From assembly GCF_963676685.1 (NCBI RefSeq), contig NC_092349.1, positions 41,307,426 through 41,371,425 of the forward strand: DNA of 64,000 bases, read 5' to 3'. This stretch comes from Mytilus edulis. Taxonomy: Eukaryota; Mollusca; Bivalvia; Mytilida; Mytilidae. Below the pieces are notes generated by a model, which saw only the letters and a program-made list of their open reading frames with translations, was not told the DNA's origin and did not search any database. Positions 55,101 to 64,000 of this stretch are shown piece by piece (the first letter of the stretch is position 1; every line of letters starts with the position of its first letter). The position numbers and the translations under genes are program-made.

Positions 55101-55139
55101 ATGGCGTCCAGCAACAAAAACAATAAAAGTCAAACATGA
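55101..55139 (+). CDS. Short upstream frame overlapping the ORF1 start
   Basis: ATGGCGTCC in good context opens 12 codons whose TGA overlaps the ORF1 ATG (ATGA at 55136-55139). Either an upstream ORF coupled by termination-reinitiation, or the true ORF1 start with a one-base indel in the following A-run. Confidence 0.4.
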   Translation: MASSNKNNKSQT

Positions 55140-57311
55140 AAAAAATTCAAAGCACAGATAATAACAAAACTGTTCAACATCAAAATATATCAAGAGACTA
55201 CACTTTAAATAAATCAAAGGCCTTGATCAAGAAACTAGATGCAACAAGATCAGAACATTTAAGTTTTAAATTGACCGGTGGTGGCCTTAGGCTGTTTTTT
55301 AGCACGTCTAGTTTTGAAGTGTTTAAACGTGCATGCACATACTATTATGAACATCTGAATACAAATGGAGGAGATAACAGAGAAATCGCATTTATTCCAA
55401 TCAGCGATAAGAATAATAAAAATGCCGTTGAAGAACAAATTAAAGTTTCCGAAAAAGGTTTTGATTCGTTGGGAAGATCTATCAAGCGTAAATCTTATTG
55501 TATCAATATATATTTCACAACATCTTCTGTGCTTATTAATGGAAAAGGACTGATCATATTTTGTGAAACAGATCTTCCGGTCATTGTAGTAAAAATGAAG
55601 GAATGTCAAATAAACGGGAAAGATATAAATTTAAATGAGCTAAACAAAATTTTCGAAGAGGTGATTTTAATGGAGAAACAAGGAAAAGAAGATTGCAACA
55701 ACAACTCTGTTATAGATGTAGATAAAACAGAACATTTAAACCCCGGTACCATTCAAATATCAAATCCTAATAACAACACAATAAAATCAATACAAGAGGA
55801 TGTATCGTCAAATACAAATCGGAAACCGTCAACTTCGTCAGTAGCTATACCTATAATAAATATTCCAGATGATATACAAGCACAAGTGAAAGATATAAAT
55901 CCGACTAATTCAGAGGACAAAAGTACATGTTTAGATGGAACTGATAACACATTACCACAGTTGAATATTCGAGACTTCGTTACAACACTAGACAAACTAA
56001 CTACTGTTGTTACAAATTTGAAAGACAAAGTTGACGAATTTGAAATATCTATACAAGCAAATAATTTGTCAAATGCGAGTAGCATTCAAATTTTAAATGA
56101 CCGCATGACAGCTTTAGCAAAGGTGCGCATGCAAAATGACCAACAATCAATGAATAAGATGCAAGACATTGAAGCAGAAATTAAAAATGTTAATAAAAAT
56201 TTGGAAAAAAAAGTTAACATGTTACAAGGAAAAACACAAAGCATCAGTGATAAAATAAAACTGTATGAATTGGAAACAATTAAATTACAAAAAAGCTTTA
56301 TGCCGGAGGAAAATCTCGGTAACCAATGTACCCCAATGTTAGATGAAGATCAAACAATTCCAAAAACAATATGTGAAACAATATTACAAGAACATTCACA
56401 TGAAATAGAACAGTCAATAAATGCTGATATAAATGAAGAACCACAAAATCCTGTTTATGATACCCAACCAAAACTGCCATTATCAGGAAGTAGGGTTTTA
56501 ATTGCCGGAAGTTCAGTCCTAAAAGGAATTGACCCATCTAAATTAAAAGATTATATAGATGTCCATGTTCACAGAGGAGCAAATGTACTAGATTTATACG
56601 AAGACATAAGAAATATGGATCTGAGTACATATATACAATACAATTATAATTCATGTAGGTGGCAATGATGCAAGTAGCAAAATGAATGTACAACAATTTG
56701 TGGACATTTTTCAAGAAATCATTAACTTTGTAAGATGTCAAAACTGTCGAGCAATTGTATCTGGAATATTACCAAGGATACAATGTGATGTCACTGAGTA
56801 TAACACAATCCTAAAACAAATGTGCCATTATAATGATGTCAAATTCATATCAAATTATGAATCTTTTGTATACAAAGATGATCATATAGCTAAATCATTT
56901 TACACCACAGATGGCATTCATCTAAATAGATATGGAACAATAAAGTTGTTGGCAAATGTTAATAAAGTAATTAAAGTATTCAAGGGAAAACAAATACAGC
57001 ATCATTTGAACCAACAAAACAGAAATAGATATCAAAGTTCCAGTCACCAATATTACGCAAACAACTTCAGAAGGAGCCCTACAAAACCAAGATATCAACC
57101 TAGGAGCAACATGAATACAACAGACAGAAGAAATTTCAACCATTCAGGAATCAACCCCAGAAACGTAAAGGACAGGAATGATCTCAATATGAACTCTCGT
57201 GACTCGTGGGAAAACAATAATGAGCTAAATAGACAAAATGTAGACAGAGCACCATTTTTTAACTATCATTCACCAAACTCTGTACGTAAGTCAGATTATG
57301 TTCATAGGTAG
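55136..57311 (+). pseudogene. LINE ORF1 with SGNH esterase domain, frameshifted
   Basis: First part 55136-56668: a basic N-terminus with an RRM-like or PHD-less fold unresolved, a long polar region, a coiled coil (about residues 290-390; NDRMTALAKVRMQND, KKVNMLQGKTQSISDK), then the esterase start SRVLIAGSSVLKGID with block I GSS. A frameshift in the TATATA run near 56627 moves the reading to the frame ending at 57311: HVGGND (block III), and DGIHLNRYG with the catalytic Asp-x-x-His of block V. The esterase acts on unknown substrates, and in CR1 ORF1 it is thought to aid membrane or RNP association. After it comes an asparagine/arginine-rich tail that could bind RNA. The frame ends with TAG at 57309-57311. 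Confidence 0.8.
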
Positions 57312-60300
57312 CATTTAGCTTGTTCTAGTTTTTCAAACAGATATAATATTTTAAATCTGTTATGTGATAAATGTAGTAGTATACAATGTTCATGTAATAT
57401 AAAAGACATTAATAATATAAACAACAGTAATAATAATAATTGGAGAAAATCTCAAAAGAGACATAGAAAGAGTCAAAATAAAACACCTAGTTCTGTAAAT
57501 AAAAGTAGAAATAATGAAGCAAGTTGGTTGTTTAAAAAAGGGTTTAAACTAGGTTGTTTAAATATTCAACATTTACAACCAAAAATTGAAGAAATAAAAT
57601 TTCTATTAAAATATGAACAATTATTTGATATATTTGGTATGGTAGAAACATTTTTAAATGATGAAATTGGTACCGAAACATTACAAATTGAAGGTTACAA
57701 AATAGAAAGAAAAGATAGAAACGCTATTAATTATGGCGGAGGTGTGATTGCGTACATACGAAATAGTGTATGTCATCAGAGAAGAATCGATTTAGAAATA
57801 AGTAGTATTGAATCTTTATGGATTGAAATTAAATTTCCAAACACAAACTCTATTTTAATAGGCATTTTTTATCGTCCACCGAGTTCATTTCAATCTTGGA
57901 TTGATTCAGCTGAAAAAGAAATAGATAAAGCGTCTGCAGAAAATAAAGAAATTATACTCTTAGGAGATTTTAATATAAACTTTTCACATATAAATCATAC
58001 AGTTGTCGGAAATCAAAAATGGAAGGACTGTATTAATTTGTATGGTTTACAACAAATTGTACATAAACCGACACGAGTAACAGATAAATGTGCAACTACC
58101 ATAGACCATATATATACGACCGATGTAGACCATATTATAGAAGTAAAGGTGCCTAGTTATGCTGTCAGTGATCATTATCCTGTTTGCGTAACAAGAAAAC
58201 TTAACCCCAAAATAACAAAAATGGAGCATTTGTCCATAGAATATAGATCATTCAAACAATTTGATAAAAATAAATTTATTGAAAATTTAACAAATACTCC
58301 TTTTTATCTTATTGAATCGATTGGAGATGTTGATGAAGCAGCTAATTATTGGTATAATTTATTTCTGAGCACCCTAGACAAACATGCTCCTAAGAAAATT
58401 AAAAGGGTGAAAAATACCCAACAACCAGAGTGGTGGCCTTCTGATATAAATAGCGCTAGACACCAAAGAGATTATTTTCAAAGAATTGGTGATATATATA
58501 ATTATAAAATTTGGCGTAATAAGGTTACATTTTTAATAGAACAGGCAAAGAAAAAATATTTCCAAAATGCTATTTCAAATTGTAAAGATAGTAAAACTAT
58601 TTGGAAGTATGTCAAAAGTCTAAATCCTAAAAAAGTACATAATAATATCACGCATTTAGAATATAAAAATAGTGTAATTCAAAATGATGTTGATATAGCA
58701 AATACATTTAATGTGCATTTCACAAATGTTGCTGAAAGTATAGTTGATGACAAGTTATGTAATAATGATGATGGTGCCAGATTTGATGCACTCAATAAAT
58801 TTGTAAAATCAAAGTTACAAACGGGTAGTGAAAAATTCATTATACCAGAAATGAGTATTTTAGATGTAAACATGTATTTAAAAAAACTTGACAAGTCTAA
58901 AGCAACTGGTTTAGATGATGTCGGACCAAATATTTTAAGTATGTGCAGCGATGTCATTGCACCAGCCTTGACATATATATTTAATCTAAGCATCAAAAGT
59001 GGTAAATTTCCAAGTATTTTTAAAACTGCAAAAGTTTGCCCAATTTTTAAAAGTGGCGATGCCTGTAATCCTGATAATTATAGACCAATAGCAGTTTTGC
59101 CTTGTCTCTCAAAAATTATAGAACGACATATAGCTAATAGTTTGTATATATTTTTAAATAGTAATGACCTTCTTAATACTACACAGTCAGGTTTTAGACC
59201 TAAACATTCGTGTACTACTGCACTTACTAAATTAGTAGATGAATGGTTGGCAAATATAGATAATGGAGAGATAAACGGAGTTATATTTTTAGATTTAAAG
59301 AAAGCTTTTGATCTGGTTAATCATATAATTTTATTGAAAAAACTTGAATATTATAATGTTTCAAATTGTACACTAGACTGGTTTAAGTCATACTTGTTTG
59401 AACGAAGCCAACAAGTTAAGGTCAATAACGTCATGTCTAATACTAAATGCATAAAAACTGGGGTACCACAAGGTTCTATCCTGGGCCCTTTGTTATTTAT
59501 TTTATATATCAATGATTTACCACTTAATATAGAACATTCATTAATAGATTTATATGCAGATGATTCTACATTACATTGCAAAGGTAATAATTTACTTCAG
59601 TTAACTTCTAACCTTCAAAATGATATTCATGTAATTGAAAACTGGTGTGCGCAAAATTGTATGAAATTAAATGCCAAAAAGTGTAAATCAATGATTGTTG
59701 GTTCAAAACAAAGACTTTGTTCAACTGGAAACAGTTTAGATATCAATATTTCAAATGAACAAATAGAAAATGTAGATTGTGAAAAACTTCTTGGTTTATA
59801 TATTGACAAAAACCTAAATTGGAATCAGCAGATAGATAAAATGTCATGTACTATATCAAACAGAATCAATTTATTACAAAAGATAAGAAAATATTTACCT
59901 ATGCATATACGTATTATCTATTTTAATGCTTATATTCTGCCATTATTTGATTATTGTTGCAATATATGGGGAAGCTGTTGTGAAAGTGGAATAAATAAAC
60001 TTAATAAGTTATTAAAGAAATCTGCTAGGGTTATAGTAGAAGCTGACATAATGACATCATCCAGTTTATTGTTTAATAGTTTACGCTGGTTAAATGTGGA
60101 AAAACGCATTCAATACCAAAAGGCAATACTTGTATTTAAATCATTAAATGGTATGGTTCCTAACTATTTACAAGAAAATTTTCATTTTACTGATAATCAA
60201 AATTATAACTTACGTTCAGCTGATGAAAAAGTATTAAATCTTCCAAAACCAAAAACAAATTTTTTAAAGAAAACATTTACATATTCAGGTTCTCAAATAT

Positions 60301-60392
60301 GGAACAGTTTACCAAATGAAATAAAAATGAGTAATACACTTGTATCTTTTAAAACAAAATGTTACAAATTTTTCATCAATTGTGCAAATTAA
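57312..60392 (+). CDS. LINE ORF2: AP endonuclease and reverse transcriptase
   Basis: The frame is open from the codon after the ORF1 TAG. The first 72 codons contain a cysteine cluster (CDKCSSIQCSC) but no ATG. Endonuclease motifs follow: LGCLNIQHL (57555 on), MVETFL, GGGVIAYIRN, IFYRPPSS, LLGDFNINF and SDHYPV. RT motifs: AKVCPIFKSGD, NYRPIAVL, SGFRPKHSC, VIFLDLKKAFDLVNH, GVPQGSILGPLLFILYINDL and LYADDSTLH (catalytic DD). C-terminal region ends with DYCCNIWG, WNSLPNEIK. The first in-frame ATG is 57639, past the catalytic Asn of the endonuclease, so expression by readthrough of TAG or a non-AUG start is needed. No stops or frameshifts inside. Target-primed reverse transcription is the expected role. 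Confidence 0.87.
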   Translation, partial: HLACSSFSNRYNILNLLCDKCSSIQCSCNIKDINNINNSNNNNWRKSQKRHRKSQNKTPSSVNKSRNNEASWLFKKGFKLGCLNIQHLQPKIEEIKFLLKYEQLFDIFGMVETFLNDEIGTETLQIEGYKIERKDRNAINYGGGVIAYIRNSVCHQRRIDLEISSIESLWIEIKFPNTNSILIGIFYRPPSSFQSWIDSAEKEIDKASAENKEIILLGDFNINFSHINHTVVGNQKWKDCINLYGLQQIVHKPTRVTDKCATTIDHIYTTDVDHIIEVKVPSYAVSDHYPVCVTRKLNPKITKMEHLSIEYRSFKQFDKNKFIENLTNTPFYLIESIGDVDEAANYWYNLFLSTLDKHAPKKIKRVKNTQQPEWWPSDINSARHQRDYFQRIGDIYNYKIWRNKVTFLIEQAKKKYFQNAISNCKDSKTIWKYVKSLNPKKVHNNITHLEYKNSVIQNDVDIANTFNVHFTNVAESIVDDKLCNNDDGARFDALNKFVKSKLQTGSEKFIIPEMSILDVNMYLKKLDKSKATGLDDVGPNILSMCSDVIAPALTYIFNLSIKSGKFPSIFKTAKVCPIFKSGDACNPDNYRPIAVLPCLSKIIERHIANSLYIFLNSNDLLNTTQSGFRPKHSCTTALTKLVDEWLANIDNGEINGVIFLDLKKAFDLVNHIILLKKLEYYNVSNCTLDWFKSYLFERSQQVKVNNVMSNTKCIKTGVPQGSILGPLLFILYINDLPLNIEHSLIDLYADDSTLHCKGNNLLQLTSNLQNDIHVIENWCAQNCMKLNAKKCKSMIVGSKQRLCSTGNSLDINISNEQIENVDCEKLLGLYIDKNLNWNQQIDKMSCTISNRINLLQKIRKYLPMHIRIIYFNAYILPLFDYCCNIWGSCCESGINKLNKLLKKSARVIVEADIMTSSSLLFNSLRWLNVEKRIQYQKAILVFKSLNGMVPNYLQENFHFTDNQNYNLRSADEKVLNLPKPKTNFLKKTFTYSGSQIWNSLPNEIKMSNTLVSFKTKCYKFFINCAN

Positions 60393-60568
60393 TATGCTTT
60401 TTCATTATTATTTAAATACAATTGTATATTGTGTATAATATAACTTTATAATACTCTATGTACTTATAAATATGTTATTATTATTTTGAGGACTCTCAGG
60501 AAGATTAGTTTTAACTAATGGGATCATCCTCTTGAAATAGAGATTATTTATTTATTTATTTATTTATT
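60393..60568 (+). other. LINE 3' UTR and (TTTA)n tail
   Basis: Contains a GAGGACTCTCAGGAAGATTA ... TCATCCTCTTGAAATAG pair that can fold into a hairpin, a usual recognition structure for CR1/L2-group RTs, then about seven TTTA repeats. Confidence 0.7.
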
Positions 60569-60619
60569 TAATTTTTCGTCGTATATTGCTATCACGTTGG
60601 CGTCGTCGTCTGCGTCGTC
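60569..60619 (+). repeat. LINE target-site duplication, right copy
   Basis: 51 bp identical to 54734-54784; its first bases merge with the TTTA tail. Confidence 0.88.
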
Positions 60620-61310
60620 GTCGTCGTCTTGCGTCGTCTAAATACTTTTAGTTTTTGCACTCTAACTTTAGTAAAAGTGAAATTTTAACAGAAGGTTTAT
60701 GATCACAAAAGGGAGGTTGGGATTGATTTTTGGAGTTTTGATCCCAACATTTTAGGAATTAGGGGCCAAAAAGGGCGCAAATAAGCATTTTCTTGGTTTT
60801 CGCACAATAACTTAAGTTTAAGTAAATAGAAATCTATGAAATCTAAACACAAGGTTTATGACCACTAAAGGAAGGTTGGGTTTGATTTTGGGAGTTGTAG
60901 TCCCAACAGTTTAGGAATAAGGGGCCCAAAGGGTCCAACATTGAACTTAGTTTGATTTCATCAAAAATTGAATAATTGGGGTTCTTTGATATGCCAAATC
61001 TAACTGTGTATGTAGATTCTTAATTTTTAGTCCCGTTTTCAAATTGGTCTACATTAAAGTCCAAAGGGTCCAAAATTAAACTAAGTTTGATTTTAACAAA
61101 AATTGAATTCTTGAGCTTTTTTGATATGCGGAATCTAAACATGTACTTAGATTTTTAATTATGGGCCCAGTTTTCAAGTTGGTTCAAATCAGGATCCAAA
61201 ATTATTATATGAAGTATTGTGCAATAGCAAGAAATTTTCAATTGCACAGTATTCAGCAATAGCAAGAAATCTTCAATTGCACAGTTTTGCGCAATAGCAA
61301 GAAATCTTCA

Positions 61311-63924
61311 ATAAGGACATTTATATTGATGCTTTATTAGAAGAAAAGAGTGTAGAACACATTCTATCTTTAAACAAACTAATTGATGATAATAATTTTA
61401 ATGATATTGACTTCTTAGTGACCAAAACTAATGAAATCTATTTAGAAGCTGCAAAAAAATCAGTTTCTTTTAAAGCAAATTTTAAAAAATCCAAAATGCA
61501 AAGACACATGCACAAAAAAGGCAAAACCTAAAAAAGTATGGATGTCAAATGATTGCTTACTCCTTAGAAAAGAAGTGCGTTCCCTTGGAAATAGATTAGC
61601 TAAAGCCCCTAATAATAATGCATTAAGATTGACTTATTGCAACTGTAAAAGAGAGTACAATAAATTGAAAAATAAATTAAAAAAGGATTTTTTTCATTCC
61701 TTGATAAAACAAATAAATGAGATAAACCCAAAAAACACCAAAGAATTTTGGGGAAGCATTAATAATTACAAAAAAAAGAATAATAATTGTGAGCCTGCTA
61801 TTTCTGCTAAAGAATGGGAGATTCATTATAAAAATTTGCTTGCTTTAAGTAATAATGATAAAACTGATACAAATCAAAATATAGAGAACAAAAATCACAA
61901 CTTTTCTAATACATCCCTTAATGTCCCTATTACATGTAAAGAAATCAAAGACTGCATTAAGAAGTTAAAAAAGGGAAAATCTGGAGGTTCTGATTTGATA
62001 ATTAATGAATTTCTAAAGGTGGGGTCAAACACTCTAGTTTTACTTCTGACAAAACTTTTTAATAAGATACTTAACTCGGAAAAATTCCCCAAAATTTGGA
62101 ACATTTCTCTATTGACATCAATTTATAAATCTGGTGACCCATCTGATTGTGGGAACTATAGAGGTATAAGCATAACAAGCTGTCTTGGTAAAGTCTTTAC
62201 ATCCATTTTACAAAAACGACTTAGTGATTTTCTTGAAACACATAATTTATTATCTTCAAATCAAGGTGGTTTTAGAAAAAATTACAGAACTGTAGATCAT
62301 GTCTTTATTTTAAAAACAATAATAAACAAATATTTGTTTAAATGTAAAAAGAAACTATATGTGTGTTTTGTAGATTTTAAAAAGGCTTTTGACAGTGTCT
62401 GGAGATCAGCTCTGTTCTTAAAATTACAAAATAAAGGAATACAAGGCAAATTTTATAATATACTGCATGACATGTACTCTAATACCTTATATTCATGTAA
62501 ATATCAAAATATGTTTACCAAGCCTTTTCTTGCTAATCAGGGAGTCAAACAAGGTGACGGTTTAAGTCCAACTTTATTTAATATATTTGTTGATGACATA
62601 GGAAAATACTTAGATACAAACTTAACTAGTGCAGTTAATTTAAATGGTAAAAAAGTGAACCATTTATTGTATGCTGATGATTTATTGTTGATATCAGAAT
62701 CTGCAGATGGTCTCCAGAACTCTCTTGATTCTTTACAAAAATATAGTACTGAATGGAAACTGGACGTGAACCTTAAGAAAACAAAAATTATAATTTTCTC
62801 TAAAATTAAAGTAAATAAAGAAAACTTTTACTTTTATTACAGTTCCAATGCAATTGAAATTGTTGATTGTTATAAATACTTAGGAGTTGATTTTCATAGC
62901 TCTGGAAAATTTATACAGGCAGTGTCAAGCCTCTCAGATAAAGCTAAAAAAGCATATTTTGCATTGAAGTCAAAACTACCATATAGTGAAAATTTGTCTG
63001 TTAAGACTTGGCTCCAGCTTTTTAATTCAATGATAACTCCTATTTTAACTTATGGATCAGAAGTATGGATATCAGAATTCAAACCAAATTTTGAAGCATT
63101 AGACAAAAGTAAATTAGAAAAAACACAAAACTCCATATTTAAAAACATACGTGGGGTTCATGGAAAGTCTTACAATCTAGCAGTGCGGTGTGAATTGGGC
63201 ACTTTACCCATTAGCATTAAATGTTATCAACTTATGTATAAATATTATGAGCGTCTCAGTGATATTGGTGAACGGTCTGGTGGTCCGCATGAAATTCTCA
63301 TGGCTGCTTTTGAAGTGGACAAAACTCTCACAAATAGAGAAAATTCATGGTCTTATAAACTATCTGAATTAATGAAATATATTGGAATACCCTTTAACAA
63401 GCATTGTAATAGTAATTTCAAACAGAAACTAGAAGATTTCTACAAAAATAAAATTATATTTGAACTTTCTAAGATAAAAGATGGAAACTGTGGTAAACTT
63501 TTATTTTTTAGTAATATTTATACTAAATTTAAACAACAAGAATATTTAAATTTTAATATTCCTAAATACCTTAGAAAAAAACTCACTAAATTAAGAATTA
63601 GTGCACACTCATTAACAATAGAAACTGGGAGGTATGCAAGACCAAAAATACCATCTAATGAGAGATTTTGTAAATTTTGCACAGGAAAAATTGAAAATGA
63701 GATTCATTTCTTGATTGAATGTCCGCAATATAACAAAATTAGATCTAAATATAAAATTAATGATATTAATTCAAATAATTTGAATGAAAATTTTACCAAA
63801 ATGTTAAATCCTATGTCTGAAAAGGAATTAAAATCTATTTGTATGTATATTGAAGAAGCTCTTGATTTGAGAGACCACCATACCGTTTCACCAGATAATA
63901 ATCTTTTACATTAGTTTGTGCATA

Positions 63925-63970
<46 letters not shown>
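61311..63970 (+). mobile_element. Second LINE, 5'-truncated
   Basis: Starts abruptly in the family A 35-bp array (CAAGAAATCTTCAAT | AAGGACATTT), inside the linker between endonuclease and RT. The endonuclease is missing. Ends in a (TA)n tract from about 63923. The window ends before a right target duplication could be seen. Confidence 0.8.
61315..63914 (+). pseudogene. LINE ORF2 C-terminal part with reverse transcriptase
   Basis: 61315-61512 reads DIYIDALLEEKSVEHI in one frame; a one-base indel in an A-run near 61515 shifts to the 790-codon frame, which reads KVWMSNDCLLLRKEV and is then open to TAG. RT motifs: SIYKSGDPSDCGNYRGISI, NQGGFRKNYRT, CFVDFKKAFDSVWR, GVKQGDGLSPTLFNIFVDDI and LLYADDLLLIS (catalytic DD). 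C-terminus has a CCHC-like finger CKFCTGKIENEIHFLIEC. The motif set differs from the first LINE (IYKSGD/QGGFR/VKQGDGLSP), nearer to I/Jockey- or L1-type ORF2s; clade not settled. Truncated and frameshifted, so inactive. Confidence 0.8.

Positions 63971-63971
<1 letters not shown>
63923..63971 (+). repeat. (TA)n microsatellite
   Basis: About 24 TA repeats following the second LINE; probably its tail or its target. Confidence 0.9.
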
Positions 63972-63974
<3 letters not shown>

Positions 63975-64000
63975 TTCTTACATTGATACCAGTGGATTAT

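Larger units (their letters stand above)
54785..60568 (+). mobile_element. Full-length CR1/L2-group LINE
   Basis: 5.8 kb bounded by a 51-bp target-site duplication. About 315 bp of 5' UTR, ORF1 with an SGNH-type esterase domain, ORF2 with AP-endonuclease and RT, a 3' UTR of about 175 bp and a (TTTA)n tail. An esterase in ORF1 is known from CR1-type LINEs. The copy appears complete at the 5' end and is lightly damaged, so it is young. Confidence 0.85.
54711..61310 (-). mobile_element. Family A element split by a LINE and truncated by another
   Basis: 54711-54784 is the inverted right end (TTTTTATACGACCGC, TCACGTTGGCGTCG). The sequence continues at 60620 with 160-bp, 130-bp and 35-bp units to about 61310, where the second LINE begins. 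The left end is therefore missing. Confidence 0.75.

Noticed and set aside
55259..55609. Minus-strand frames within the LINE (also 55753-56085, 58679-58996)
   Set aside because: Shadows of ORF1 and ORF2 on the opposite strand.

Overview
Eukaryotic, AT-rich, intron-containing and dominated by repeats. The two genes I can assemble exon by exon look molluscan, and several dispersed repeats (the TATACGACCGCA family, the ATGAAAATGAGGTCAAGG family, the CAGTGGCGGATC MITE, the PLE-like 3' tails) are ones I associate with bivalves, most likely a marine mussel (Mytilidae, Mytilus-like). The species call is inference; the gene calls are read directly from spliced translation.

Host genes: RPLP2 (60S acidic ribosomal protein P2) lies on the minus strand, with coding exons at 25897-25726, 19614-19525 and 18459-18383. 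MED21 (Mediator subunit 21) lies on the plus strand, with exons at 32730-32771, 35584-35695, 39284-39384 and 45917-46078. They are head to head, about 6.8 kb apart (start codon to start codon). I see no other intact host gene. A decayed copy of a multicopy uncharacterised protein family lies at about 47130-49254 (minus).

Layout: 1-6.6 kb, MITEs, a tandem pair of GCGCGCAAACGT inverted-repeat elements and an RT relic. 6.6-10.5 kb, nested copies of a Helentron-like element (family A). 12.76-16.14 kb, a very young non-autonomous LTR retrotransposon. 16.8-27 kb, RPLP2, whose large intron is almost wholly nested family A and family B elements. 27.4-32.5 kb, foldback, Mutator-like and Harbinger-like MITEs. 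32.7-46.3 kb, MED21, whose introns hold a family A copy, a GIY-YIG Penelope-like element, a 441-bp tandem repeat with tRNA-like promoters, and a 77-bp minisatellite made from the gene's own exon 3 end and 5' splice site. 47-54 kb, a pseudogene and a three-deep nest of inverted-repeat elements. 54.7-64 kb, a full-length LINE with a 51-bp target duplication inside a family A copy, then a second, 5'-truncated LINE.

Most notable: the MED21 exon-derived minisatellite (about 30 copies of an authentic splice donor), the LINE whose ORF1 and ORF2 share one frame separated by a single UAG with no AUG before the endonuclease domain, the young LTR element without pol, and family B repeats that each carry an exact TCAAGGTCA nuclear-receptor half-site.
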